The notes beneath the pieces were generated by a model. That model saw only the letters and a program-made list of their open reading frames with translations. It ran no database searches and was not told the origin of the DNA. The translations under genes and the position numbers were made by a program. A stretch of DNA of 64,000 nucleotides from Gellertiella hungarica (GTDB taxonomy: Bacteria; Pseudomonadota; Alphaproteobacteria; Rhizobiales; Rhizobiaceae), in the NCBI RefSeq assembly GCF_014197145.1, contig NZ_JACIEZ010000010.1:62001-126000 (forward strand), given 5' to 3'. How positions within the stretch are numbered: the first letter of the stretch is position 1; each line of letters opens with the position of its first letter. This document shows positions 27,166 to 35,402 of this stretch, piece by piece.

Positions 27166-28077
27166 ATGGCCAAAGATCCATACGAGATCCTCGGCGTGGC
27201 GAAGAGTGCCTCGCAGAAGGACATCCAGAGCGCCTATCGCAAGCTGGCGAAGACACTGCACCCGGACCTGAACCCGGGCGACAAGGCAGCGGAAGAGAAG
27301 TTCAAGGCGGTGTCGGCCGCCTATGCGATCCTCGGCGACGAGGAGAAGCGCAAGAAATTCGACGCGGGCGAAATCGATGCTTCCGGCATGGAGCAGCCCT
27401 CGCGTGAATTCTACCGCGAATATGCCAATGCCGGCGGCGATCATGGCCGCTATACCTATTCCGGCGGCTTCTCCGATTTCGGCGATGCGGACGATTTCCT
27501 GTCCGGGATCTTCGGCCGCAGGGCCGGTGCAGACCGCAACCAGCCCTTCCGGGGCCGGGACCGGCATTACGCGCTTTCGGTGGAGTTCCTCGATGCCGTC
27601 AATGGCGGGTCGATGAAGGTGAACCTGCCGGAGGGCGGTGCGCTCGACATCCGCATCCCGCCGGGCACCCGTGACGGCCAGACGCTGCGCCTGAAGGGCA
27701 AGGGGGAACCGGGGCTGAACGGCGGCCCGCAGGGCGATGCGCTCATCGACATCACGGTGAAGCCGCATCCCTTCTACGAACGGGATGGCGACGATATCCG
27801 CCTGGACGTGCCTGTCAGCATCAAGGAGGCGGTTCTCGGCGGGAAGATCCGCGTTCCCACGCCAACAGGTCCGGTCAGCGTCACCCTGCCGCCCCATTCC
27901 TCGAGCGGCAAGGTGCTGCGCCTCAAGGGCAAGGGCGTCAGCCGTGCGGGCGGTGCCGGCGACATCTACATCACGATCCGCCTGGTGCTGCCGGAAAAAC
28001 CGGATGCGGCGCTGGAAGCCTTTGTCAGGGACTGGGCGGCCGAGGGCGACAATCCCCGCCGTGCAATGGGAGTGTGA
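27166..28077 (+). CDS. cbpA: CbpA-like J-domain co-chaperone
   Basis: A DnaJ-family co-chaperone that stimulates DnaK ATPase and, in E. coli, also binds curved DNA. The 303-residue protein has an N-terminal J domain (about 4-68) with the essential HPD motif in TLHPDLNPG, a Gly/Phe/Asp-rich linker (about 85-130), and two C-terminal substrate-binding beta domains lacking the zinc finger of DnaJ, which defines the CbpA type. A ribosome site (CCGGAGG) precedes the ATG. It is followed after three bases by its modulator gene, and preceded by an RpoH-like promoter. Confidence 0.92.
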   Translation: MAKDPYEILGVAKSASQKDIQSAYRKLAKTLHPDLNPGDKAAEEKFKAVSAAYAILGDEEKRKKFDAGEIDASGMEQPSREFYREYANAGGDHGRYTYSGGFSDFGDADDFLSGIFGRRAGADRNQPFRGRDRHYALSVEFLDAVNGGSMKVNLPEGGALDIRIPPGTRDGQTLRLKGKGEPGLNGGPQGDALIDITVKPHPFYERDGDDIRLDVPVSIKEAVLGGKIRVPTPTGPVSVTLPPHSSSGKVLRLKGKGVSRAGGAGDIYITIRLVLPEKPDAALEAFVRDWAAEGDNPRRAMGV

Positions 28078-28080
28078 GCC

Positions 28081-28398
28081 ATGAGGGAGCATGATTTCCG
28101 GCAGAAACTGCGCATCGAGGTCACTATGCTCGACAGCTGGGTGTCGCATGGCTGGCTGATACCGGTCACGACGCCGCAAGGGCGGGAATTCACCGATGCC
28201 GACCTTGCCCGGGCGCTGCTGATCCGCGACCTCGTGCACGACATGGGCGTGAACGAGGCGGGCGTCGACGTGGCCATCCGGCTGATCGACCAGATGCATG
28301 GCCTCAGGCAGACGCTGCACGGCCTCGTCCGGGCCATGGATCGTCACGACCGGCGCCTGCGGGACCGGTTGATTGCCGAGATCGTGGATCTGGATTGA
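28081..28398 (+). CDS. cbpM: Chaperone modulator CbpM
   Basis: The 105-residue protein has a MerR-like N-terminal helix-turn-helix fold (LDSWVSHGWLIPV, FTDADLARALLIRDL) and a helical C-terminus, as in CbpM. CbpM binds the J domain of CbpA and blocks its work with DnaK. Its position three bases behind cbpA gives additional support. In this family the helix-turn-helix serves protein binding rather than DNA binding. Confidence 0.86.
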   Translation: MREHDFRQKLRIEVTMLDSWVSHGWLIPVTTPQGREFTDADLARALLIRDLVHDMGVNEAGVDVAIRLIDQMHGLRQTLHGLVRAMDRHDRRLRDRLIAEIVDLD

Positions 28399-28475
28399 GG
28401 CGCAGCCGGCCTTGACTTCGCGGGTGCATTCCTGCTCGTTTGCCGTGCAATGCAATCGCAAAGAGAGAGAATGCC

Positions 28476-30071
28476 ATGTCGTCAGATCCCGTCCTGCATT
28501 TCCACGGGGCCGCGGGCACCGTTACCGGTTCCTGCTTCCAGCTCGAGACGGACGGGGTCCGGATTCTCGTCGATTGCGGGATGTTTCAGGGTTCGAAGAC
28601 GGAAAAGGAGCTGAACTACCGCCCCTTCCCCTTCGATCCCCGGTCGGTCGATGCCCTCGTTCTCACCCATGCGCATATCGATCATTCGGGCCTCGTTCCG
28701 AAGCTGGTGAAGGACGGTTTCAGCGGGCCGATCTATGCGACCGGCCCGACGGTTGATCTTGCCGCTGTGATGCTGCCCGACTCGGGCCACATCCAGGAAA
28801 TGGAGGTGGAGCATCTGAACCGGCGCAACCGCACGCGCGGCCGCGAGGGCGTCGAGCCGATCTACACCGCAGCCGATGCCACCGCCTGCATGACCCAGTT
28901 CCGCGCGGTGCCGCTGAAGGAGTGGCAGGCGATCGGCAATGGCGGGTTGAAATTCCGCTTCTGGAATGCGGGACATCTTCTGGGTTCCGCTTCCATCGAA
29001 GTCGAGACGGGCGCGGGGCGGCGCATTCTCTTCTCGGGCGATATCGGCCCGGCCAACAAGCTTCTCCAGCACGATCCGGAAGCGCCTTCCGGCTGGGATT
29101 ACGTGCTGTGCGAAAGCACCTATGGCGACCGGGACCGGGACGATGCGACCGACGAGGCGCGGCTCTCGATGCTGCGTGCGGAAGTGCGGGCGGCGACCCG
29201 TCCCGATGGCGCGCTCGTCATCCCGTCATTTGCGGTGGAACGCACGCAGGAGCTTCTGGCGGATCTCGTGCTGCTCATGGAGCGGCGCGAAATCGAGACC
29301 TGCCCGATCCTCATCGATTCCCCCCTCGCCTCCCGGGCGAGCCGGGTGTTCCAGCACCATGCGCGCGAGATGGACAATGGCGACCTGCTCTCGAGGGCCA
29401 TGCGCGCCCGCAATGTCCGCTTCACCGAAACGACGGAGCAGTCGAAGGCCATCGACTTCATGCACGGTTTCCACATCGTGATCGCCGCAAGCGGCATGTG
29501 CGAGGCCGGCCGCATCCGCCACCGGCTGAAAAACTGGCTGTGGCGCGAGGAGGGTACGGTGCTTCTGGTCGGCTTTCAGGCCGCCGGAACGCTGGGGCGC
29601 ATCCTTGAGGACGGCGCGCATACCGTACGCATCCAGGGGGAGGAAATCGCGGTGCGCGCCCGCATCCGCAAGCTGGACGTCTACAGCGGCCATGCGGACG
29701 GTCCCGATCTCGCCAGGTGGGTGAAGGCACGCCTGCCGGTAAAGGCTGGCCTCTTCCTCGTTCACGGGGAAGACGAGGCCGTCGTCGGGATGAAGGGGCG
29801 GCTTGCACCCTTGGTCGGCGAGAACAGGCTTTTCACGCCCGCGCTCGATTCCGCCTACCGTCTGGAGGCCGCTGGCCCCGTGCTGCTGGAGGCGGACGAG
29901 ACCAAGCCGCGCATCGATCCGGTGGCGGCGGGTCATCCCGACTGGCACAACGACACGCAGGCCTTCCTGCTCGATCTCAACGACGCGCTCGCCAGGGCCG
30001 GGGATGCCAAGGCCCGGCGCGTGCTTCTGCGCCGCCTCAAGCGGGCGCTCGAGGACGAGCGGCACCACTGA
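28476..30071 (+). CDS. MBL-fold metallohydrolase with beta-CASP/RNA-specificity domain
   Basis: The 531-residue cytoplasmic enzyme carries a metallo-beta-lactamase domain with the zinc-binding HAHIDHSG motif, a later His in NAGHLLGSA and Asp in FSGDIG, a beta-CASP insert (about 245-370), and a C-terminal RNA-metabolising MBL motif with SGHADG. This is the YciH/CPSF73-like group, generally viewed as ribonucleases. The last 80 or so residues add a helical tail. The ATG at 28476 follows GAGAGAGA. It sits 77 bases behind cbpM and may be part of the same heat-shock unit. Confidence 0.9.
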   Translation: MSSDPVLHFHGAAGTVTGSCFQLETDGVRILVDCGMFQGSKTEKELNYRPFPFDPRSVDALVLTHAHIDHSGLVPKLVKDGFSGPIYATGPTVDLAAVMLPDSGHIQEMEVEHLNRRNRTRGREGVEPIYTAADATACMTQFRAVPLKEWQAIGNGGLKFRFWNAGHLLGSASIEVETGAGRRILFSGDIGPANKLLQHDPEAPSGWDYVLCESTYGDRDRDDATDEARLSMLRAEVRAATRPDGALVIPSFAVERTQELLADLVLLMERREIETCPILIDSPLASRASRVFQHHAREMDNGDLLSRAMRARNVRFTETTEQSKAIDFMHGFHIVIAASGMCEAGRIRHRLKNWLWREEGTVLLVGFQAAGTLGRILEDGAHTVRIQGEEIAVRARIRKLDVYSGHADGPDLARWVKARLPVKAGLFLVHGEDEAVVGMKGRLAPLVGENRLFTPALDSAYRLEAAGPVLLEADETKPRIDPVAAGHPDWHNDTQAFLLDLNDALARAGDAKARRVLLRRLKRALEDERHH

Positions 30072-30078
30072 GGGCGCC

Positions 30079-30777
30079 TCACAGGACCTGCAACACCTTG
30101 CCCGTATCGTGCTGCCGGACGAAATCCACCCGGGTTCCGTTCCAGTGGTAGCTGTAATGCCGACCCTGGACGGGGATCGGAACGATGTCGGGCCAGAAGA
30201 GGCCGACGCAAAGGCCGCCGGGCATGCGCACGCTGCTCCAGAGGAGACCGTCGCTGCCGGCTGCCCTGAGCCTGCGCCCCACCGCCTGCGAGGGGCCGTA
30301 GTCCACGGGATCGAGCGCGCCCTCGATGTGGCTGACATCATGCAGGTCCCGGTCGAGCGACCCGATCAGAACACGGAAATCGGACGTCCAGCCGGGCTCT
30401 TCGCGGGTTGCCGCCATGAATTTCTCGTGGTGGTGGATCGTCTCGGCCAGGGCCACGTCCTCGCTGCTGCCGGCATAATAGATGCCGTAGCTTCCGTCGG
30501 TGAAGCGGCCCGGACGGAGCGGCGAGCAGTGCACGAAAGGCGCCATCACGAGGCTCGCGCCCGGCCCCGATACGCGGCGGTTCGCCGGCACCTTGCCGAG
30601 ATCGCCAATTTCCAGCCGGATGCGGGGGTTCGTTTTTTCCTCCACGGCCGCGAGCGCTTCCCAGTCCCGGGGATCGGCGATGTCCTCGAAAAGATCAATC
30701 GGCGGATGGATCGACCGGATGATGCGGAAGGTCTGTGGCCACCGGACCCGGATCGGTCGCGGCAGGCCGTCTACCAT
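30079..30777 (-). CDS. RES-domain NAD+-degrading toxin
   Basis: The 232-residue protein matches the RES family, whose characterised members degrade NAD+ (NAD+ phosphorylase or glycohydrolase) and stop growth. Typical features are FRIIRSIHPP at the N-terminus (RES Arg region), GRFTDGSYGIYYAGSSEDVALAE (Tyr and Glu of the pocket) and the conserved C-terminal serine region. The ATG lies inside the last codons of the antitoxin gene (seven-base overlap), the usual order of antitoxin then toxin. It is convergent with the beta-CASP gene, seven bases from its stop. Confidence 0.85.
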   Translation of the reverse strand: MVDGLPRPIRVRWPQTFRIIRSIHPPIDLFEDIADPRDWEALAAVEEKTNPRIRLEIGDLGKVPANRRVSGPGASLVMAPFVHCSPLRPGRFTDGSYGIYYAGSSEDVALAETIHHHEKFMAATREEPGWTSDFRVLIGSLDRDLHDVSHIEGALDPVDYGPSQAVGRRLRAAGSDGLLWSSVRMPGGLCVGLFWPDIVPIPVQGRHYSYHWNGTRVDFVRQHDTGKVLQVL

Positions 30778-31184
30778 GCGCCGCGCTCCGCATCGAGCCA
30801 TTCGCGCATGGCCGACAGGTCGGCCATTTCACCGCGCAGCATGAGGTCGAGAGCGGATTGCCCCGCGAAGGCGTCGTTGGGCTTGCGGATCCAGGCATAA
30901 CCGCGGGCGGGGTCCTTGAAGAGATAGCGGAGGCCCTTGTGGATGCCCATCAGATGGGCCATCCGCATGCGCAGATCCCGGTCGATGCGGCCGATCTGCC
31001 CTTCCTTCCAGCGAGCCCATGTGCGGGCGGAAAGCCCGCCGAGCAGGATGCAGGCTTCCGCATCGCTGAGGTTCCAGGCGCGGAACAGGTTGACCGTGGT
31101 GCGGGCGAGCGCGCCTGCCTCCTCTTCGGTGATGACAGGGGTCTGGCTGGCCGAAGGCGTGGTTTCGATGGGCTGGAGCAACAT
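30771..31184 (-). CDS. Xre/MbcA/ParS-type antitoxin of the RES pair
   Basis: The 137-residue protein has an N-terminal helical DNA-binding part (EACILLGGLSARTWARWKEG) and a C-terminal MbcA/ParS/Xre toxin-binding domain (about residues 75-137) with the marker motif YLFKDPARGYAWIRKPNDAF. It should bind and block the RES toxin and repress its own operon. A large near-palindrome sits directly upstream of the start, in the promoter. The start at 31184 (MLLQPIE) excludes an unsupported N-terminal extension. Confidence 0.85.
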   Translation of the reverse strand: MLLQPIETTPSASQTPVITEEEAGALARTTVNLFRAWNLSDAEACILLGGLSARTWARWKEGQIGRIDRDLRMRMAHLMGIHKGLRYLFKDPARGYAWIRKPNDAFAGQSALDLMLRGEMADLSAMREWLDAERGAW

Positions 31185-31198
31185 GAATGCATTCCTTC

Positions 31199-31229
31199 TT
31201 TGGCATGAATATAGAGATATTCTGCCAAA
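31199..31229. promoter_or_regulatory. Near-palindromic operator upstream of the toxin-antitoxin pair
   Basis: The sequence can be written as outer arms TTTGGCA and GCCAAA and inner arms GAATAT and ATATTC around the centre AGAG, with a single base offset on each side. It begins 15 bases before the antitoxin start and overlaps the probable promoter. This fits autorepression by the antitoxin, with or without toxin. Confidence 0.6.
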
Positions 31230-31248
31230 TGGCAAGGATCGCCCCCAT

Positions 31249-32016
31249 TCAAAGCCGCCAGGATCGGTCTTCCGCGTCCAGGGTCGATTTCAGATAGTCG
31301 AAATGCTCGTAGGCCATCCCGCGATAGGGAAGCCAGTCCTCCGCGGTTTTCTGGGCGAGATCGTCCGCCATCACCGCCAGCGGCTTGCCCGTGGAATAGG
31401 CAAGCACCAGCGTCTTGGCCGCTCTTTCGAAGAAATAGAGATGCTCGAAGGCTTCCGCCACCGTGGGCCCGGTGACCGTGACGCCATGATTGCCCATCAG
31501 CAGCACGGAGTGATTGCCGAAGGCGGCCGCAAGGCGCCTGCCCTCCTCCGCCTCGTCGGCAATCCCGCCGAAATTCGTGTCGATGCCGACCTGCCCGAAA
31601 AAGCGGGCCGTGTTCTGGTCGATCGGCAGCATTGCGGGGTCCTTGAGACAGGCAAGGGCCGTCGCATAGGGAGGATGACAGTGAAGGATCACCCGGACGG
31701 AGGGGCGCTCGCGGTGGATGGTCCCGTGGATGCACCAGGCAGAGGGGTCGGGCGCCTGAGGTCCCTCCATGACGCTTGCATCATCGGCGTCGAGGAGAAG
31801 CAGGTCGCTCGCCCGGATCGAGCCGAAATGCTTCCATCGCGGATTCATCAGGAAGCGCTTTCCGTCGGCGGAAACCGCCGCGCTGAAATGGTTGCCGACC
31901 GACTCATGCCAGTCGAACTTCACCGCCAGCCGAAAGGCGGCCGCAAGATCGATGCGAAGCGCCGCCAGGGCCTCCGGGCCCGGTTCGCCCATGCTGTTGT
32001 CCTCGCTCCGTGCCAT
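31249..32016 (-). CDS. Class II aldolase/adducin family protein
   Basis: The 255-residue cytoplasmic protein belongs to the zinc-dependent class II aldolase fold. Metal ligands are visible in the paired histidines of HCHPPYAT and a later His in LLMGNHGVTV. Typical opening and closing segments (AFRLAVKFDWHESVGNHFSAA and the C-terminal DWLPYRGMAY) are present. Members include sugar-phosphate aldolases and decarboxylases, and also proteins whose reaction is unknown; no sugar kinase or isomerase is nearby to help. A strong ribosome site (GGGAGGA) precedes the ATG. Confidence 0.83.
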   Translation of the reverse strand: MARSEDNSMGEPGPEALAALRIDLAAAFRLAVKFDWHESVGNHFSAAVSADGKRFLMNPRWKHFGSIRASDLLLLDADDASVMEGPQAPDPSAWCIHGTIHRERPSVRVILHCHPPYATALACLKDPAMLPIDQNTARFFGQVGIDTNFGGIADEAEEGRRLAAAFGNHSVLLMGNHGVTVTGPTVAEAFEHLYFFERAAKTLVLAYSTGKPLAVMADDLAQKTAEDWLPYRGMAYEHFDYLKSTLDAEDRSWRL

Positions 32017-32109
32017 GAGATCCTCCCAGCCTGCTGTTCCCTGTCCGGGAAAGGCTAGCGCCGCCCGAGGCAGCGGAGAAGGCGAAGGAGCCACAAAAAA
32101 TCAATGGCC

Positions 32110-32505
32110 TCAGGCCTCTTCCGCCTCATGGGCAGAAGCGGCAACGCCATTGGCGCTGTCATAGGCCTGCCGCGCGCGGTCGATGTTGGGCAGGTTCTGG
32201 TGCGCCCACTTGCCGAGCGCCTCGACGGGCTCCCAAAGCGAGCGGCCAAGGGGTGTCAGCGCATATTCCACCTGCGGCGGCACGGTCGGATGCACGGTGC
32301 GGTTCACCATGCCGTCCCGTTCGAGGGTGCGCAGCGTCAGCGTCAGCATGCGCTGGGAGATGCCGCCGATCCGCCGCCGCAGCTCGTTGAAGCGCAGCGC
32401 CTCGTCGCCGAGCATCATGATGACCAGGACGCTCCACTTGTCGCCCACGCGTTGCAGCACCTCGCTGACGCGGCCGCACTGGCAGGGCTCGTAATAGTTC
32501 GGCAT
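32110..32505 (-). CDS. HxlR family transcriptional regulator
   Basis: A 131-residue winged-helix protein of the HxlR/YodB group: EVLQRVGDKWSVLVIMML, RFNELRRRIGGISQRMLTLTLRTLERDG and the wing segment PPQVEYALTPLG are all characteristic. Cys8 and Cys10 near the N-terminus (EPCQCG) suggest thiol or quinone sensing as in YodB and CatR. It is divergent from a nitroreductase gene, which members of this family commonly regulate. The short palindromes between the two starts may be its operators. Confidence 0.9.
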   Translation of the reverse strand: MPNYYEPCQCGRVSEVLQRVGDKWSVLVIMMLGDEALRFNELRRRIGGISQRMLTLTLRTLERDGMVNRTVHPTVPPQVEYALTPLGRSLWEPVEALGKWAHQNLPNIDRARQAYDSANGVAASAHEAEEA

Positions 32506-32522
32506 GGCAAAGTTCCCTCGCG

Positions 32523-32599
32523 GTGACCTGGTCACAAATTTGTGCCTTCTTGCGCCCGATTGCAAGTACCCTATTTTATCCAAGTTACTATTTGTTACT
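32523..32599. promoter_or_regulatory. Operator region between HxlR and nitroreductase genes
   Basis: Two overlapping palindromes are visible: GTGACC-T-GGTCAC (32523-32535) and the 12-base CACAAATTTGTG (32533-32544). Two direct copies of GTTACT follow at 32584-32589 and 32594-32599, one helical turn apart. These are good candidates for HxlR-type dimer sites controlling both divergent genes. Confidence 0.5.
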
Positions 32600-32660
32600 G
32601 CTTCGGGTGCTTGTTTCCGGAAGGCCCGGAGCAGTTGGAGCCAAAGGAAGGACCACGCTC

Positions 32661-33293
32661 ATGCTGCTCGAAAAACTGAACTGGCGCTATGCGACCAAGA
32701 AGATGGACCCGGCCCGCAAGGTGCCGCAGGAAAAGGTCGACCGCATCATCGAGGCGGCTCGCCTTGCCCCGACCTCCAGCGGGCTGCAGCCCTTCGAGGT
32801 ACTCGTCATCACCAATCCGGAGCTCAAGGAGAAGATCCGCGCCGTCGCGTGGAACCAGGCCCAGGTGACCGACAGCTCGCATCTCCTCGTCTTCGCCGCG
32901 TGGGACAACTACACGGCCGAGCGCATCAACCGCATGTTCGATCTGGTGAACGAGGAACGCGGATTCACCAGCGAGGGCTGGGAAGCCTATCGCCAGAAGC
33001 TGCTGGAAACCTATGTGCCGCGCAGCGCCGAAATCAACTTCGAGCATGCCGCACGCCAGGCCTATATCGGCTTCGGTCTTGCCCTGACGGCCGCCGCCTT
33101 CGAGGAAGTCGACGCGACGCCGATGGAAGGCTTCGATGCCGCGGCGCTGGACGAAATCCTCGGTCTCCGGGAAAAGGGGCTCCGTTCCGTGACGATCATG
33201 CCCATCGGCTATCGCGATGCGGCCAACGACTGGCTCGTCAATCTCAAGAAGGTCCGCCGCGACCGAAAGAATTTCGTGACCGAGATCGCCTGA
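32661..33293 (+). CDS. Nitroreductase family FMN-dependent oxidoreductase
   Basis: The 210-residue protein has the NfsB-like nitroreductase fold: FMN-binding opening LNWRYATKKMD, the RLAPTSSGLQPF loop, and the C-terminal KKVRRDRKNFV. It should reduce nitro compounds, quinones or enals using NAD(P)H, in the cytoplasm. The ATG follows AAAGGAAGGA. The divergent HxlR gene and the operator-like repeats between them suggest induction by quinone or electrophile stress. An intrinsic terminator closes the gene. Confidence 0.9.
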   Translation: MLLEKLNWRYATKKMDPARKVPQEKVDRIIEAARLAPTSSGLQPFEVLVITNPELKEKIRAVAWNQAQVTDSSHLLVFAAWDNYTAERINRMFDLVNEERGFTSEGWEAYRQKLLETYVPRSAEINFEHAARQAYIGFGLALTAAAFEEVDATPMEGFDAAALDEILGLREKGLRSVTIMPIGYRDAANDWLVNLKKVRRDRKNFVTEIA

Positions 33294-33319
33294 TCCCGTC
33301 TTTCGAAACCCGCAAAGAA

Positions 33320-33347
33320 AAAGGGCCCGGCGCTTGCCGGGCCCTTT
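33320..33347. terminator. Bidirectional intrinsic terminator between nitroreductase and ilvE
   Basis: Arms AAAGGGCCCGGC and GCCGGGCCCTTT give a perfect 12 bp stem with a GCTT loop. T-rich ends lie on both sides, so it can end transcription from both convergent genes. Confidence 0.9.
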
Positions 33348-33368
33348 CTCGATGCTCCGAAGCGGGTC

Positions 33369-34469
33369 TCAGAGGCTGACGACGTGGCTCCAGCCGCGCT
33401 CGTCGTTCGACGCACCCTTCTGGATGCCGACCAGCTGTTCGCGCAGGGCGGTGGTGAAGTCACCGGTCTCGCCATGGCCGATCTTGAACTCTCCGCCTTC
33501 ATGCTTGACGGTGCCGATGCCGGCCAGAACGGCGGCGGTGCCGCAGGCGAAGCATTCCTGCAGACGGCCGCTCGTGGCGTCCTTCTGCCATTCCTCGAAG
33601 GTATAGGGGCGTTCCTCGACCTTCATGCCACGGTCACGGGCAAGGTCGATCACGGAGGAGCGGGTGATGCCGGGAAGGATGGTGCCCTTCAGCGGCGGCG
33701 TCACGATGGTGCCGTCAGTCATCACGAAGAACACGTTCATGCCGCCGAGCTCCTCGATATAGCGGTGCTCCGCCGCATCGAGGAACACCACCTGGTCGCA
33801 CTGGTGCTTGTAGGCTTCGGCCTGCGCAACGAGACTTGCCGCATAGTTGCCGCCGCACTTGGCAGCGCCGGTGCCGCCATTGGCGGCGCGGGTGAAGTGG
33901 GTTTCCACCCAGAGCGTCACCGCCTTGGAGCCGCCCTTGAAGTAGGCGCCGACCGGCGAGGCGATGATGCAGAAGAGATATTCGTTTGACGGACGCACGC
34001 CGAGGAAGGCTTCGTTCGCGAACATGAACGGACGCAGATAGAGGCTTGCATCGCCCGAGGGCACCCATGCCTTGTCCACCGAGACCAGCGTTTCCACGGC
34101 CTTGACGAACAGCTCCTCCGGCATGGTCGGCATCGCCATGCGCTCGGCGGAGAGGTTGAAGCGGCGGGCGTTCTGTTCCGGCCGGAACAGCAGGATGCGG
34201 CCGTCATCGGCGCGGTAGGCCTTCATGCCCTCGAAGATTTCCTGCGCGTAATGAAGCACAGCGCTTGCCGGATCGATCTCCAGCGGCTTGCGGGCGGTCA
34301 CCTTGGCATCGTGCCAGCCTTCTTCCGCGGTCCAGCGGATGGTGATCATGTGATCGGTGAAGACCTTGCCGAAGCCGAGCGACTCCATCAGGCGGTTGCG
34401 TTCCGCTTCCGGGACGGGGTTCTTGTGCAGATCCATCTGGAAGTCGGGAATCTTGGTGTGAGCGTTCAT
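33369..34469 (-). CDS. ilvE: Branched-chain amino acid aminotransferase
   Basis: PLP-dependent enzyme of the last step of leucine, isoleucine and valine synthesis. The 366-residue protein is of the larger, eukaryote-like BCAT II type. The PLP lysine is Lys204 in AAKCGGNYAASL; other conserved parts are LHYAQEIFEGMKAYR, LYLRPFMFA and EELGGMNVFFV. The ribosome site (GAAGGTTGATAGG) is moderate. It is transcribed alone. Finding a biosynthetic aminotransferase on a repABC replicon is notable, although a second copy may exist on the chromosome. Confidence 0.93.
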   Translation of the reverse strand: MNAHTKIPDFQMDLHKNPVPEAERNRLMESLGFGKVFTDHMITIRWTAEEGWHDAKVTARKPLEIDPASAVLHYAQEIFEGMKAYRADDGRILLFRPEQNARRFNLSAERMAMPTMPEELFVKAVETLVSVDKAWVPSGDASLYLRPFMFANEAFLGVRPSNEYLFCIIASPVGAYFKGGSKAVTLWVETHFTRAANGGTGAAKCGGNYAASLVAQAEAYKHQCDQVVFLDAAEHRYIEELGGMNVFFVMTDGTIVTPPLKGTILPGITRSSVIDLARDRGMKVEERPYTFEEWQKDATSGRLQECFACGTAAVLAGIGTVKHEGGEFKIGHGETGDFTTALREQLVGIQKGASNDERGWSHVVSL

Positions 34470-34660
34470 CCTATCAACCTTCGTTTCCGGTCACGCCGGC
34501 GGCCGCATGGCGCCCGCGGGAGCATCACCGCATCAATCCGTTTCAAGCTCTAGCGTAGAGGGCCTGCCGTTGAAAATAGCCGGAGCACCTCTCGCGAAGA
34601 AAAATGTCAGCATCGCTGACCGAACGGGCTGCCCGCCCCTTTGCCGGAGCGCACCGGCGC

Positions 34661-35170
34661 TCAGCCCATCAGCTTTCCGAGCCAACCCTTCTTCTCGCCT
34701 TCGGTCGGTTCGGGCTCGGGTGCCGGAGCCCCTCCCCCGACGATCTCGCCGAACTTCGAGAAGAAATCTCCGGCCAGCTTCTTGGCGGTGCCGTCGATCA
34801 GGCGGCTGCCGAGCTGGGCAAGCTTGCCGCCGATATCCGCCGTGACGGTGTAGTGCAGGATCGTCGCGTCGCCATCGGCCTCCAGCGTGACCTTCGCCCC
34901 GCCCTTGGCAAAGCCTGCCATGCCGCCCGATCCCTCGCCGCTGATGGTGTAGCCGTTCGGCGGGTCGAGATCGGAGAGCGTCACCTTGCCGGAGAAGCTC
35001 GCCTTGACCGGCCCGATCTTCAGCGTGACCTTCGCGGTCATCTCCGTGTCGGAGGTCTTCTCGATCGACTCGCAGCCGGGGATGCACTGGCGCAGCACAT
35101 CGACATCGTTCAGCCCGGCATAGACCGCCTCCCGGCTCGCCTCGATCCTCTGGGATCCGTTCATGTCCAT
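34661..35170 (-). CDS. CoxG-like SRPBCC-fold protein
   Basis: A 169-residue protein with the CoxG/START-like fold: DMNGSQRIEASREAVY, LRQCIPGCESIEK, LKIGPVKASFSGKV and GGAKVTLEA are diagnostic. In carboxydotrophs CoxG anchors CO dehydrogenase to the membrane; homologues occur with many molybdenum hydroxylases and also alone, as here. The C-terminal Lys/Gly/Trp-rich end KKGWLGKLMG may be a membrane anchor. Starts at 35170 and 35176 are both possible; GAGGAGG suits 35170 better. No CO dehydrogenase gene is present. Confidence 0.85.
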   Translation of the reverse strand: MDMNGSQRIEASREAVYAGLNDVDVLRQCIPGCESIEKTSDTEMTAKVTLKIGPVKASFSGKVTLSDLDPPNGYTISGEGSGGMAGFAKGGAKVTLEADGDATILHYTVTADIGGKLAQLGSRLIDGTAKKLAGDFFSKFGEIVGGGAPAPEPEPTEGEKKGWLGKLMG

Positions 35171-35402
35171 GGGCATCTTCCTCCTCGATGGTTCGCCCGG
35201 CACTCCCCTGCCGGCCGTTACCCTTGCCTAATTGAGCGGAAACTTCGGCCTTAGCAAGGGCAAGATCAAGCCCTTCTTTTGAATCAGGATTGCTTTCTCC
35301 GGAAAATGGAGCGGGGAGATATCCACCGTTTCCCGCCTGTCCCGCATTGGTGGGTTGCTATGGGCCATATATAATCGCGAAGGACAGAAATCCGGAGCGA
35401 CG

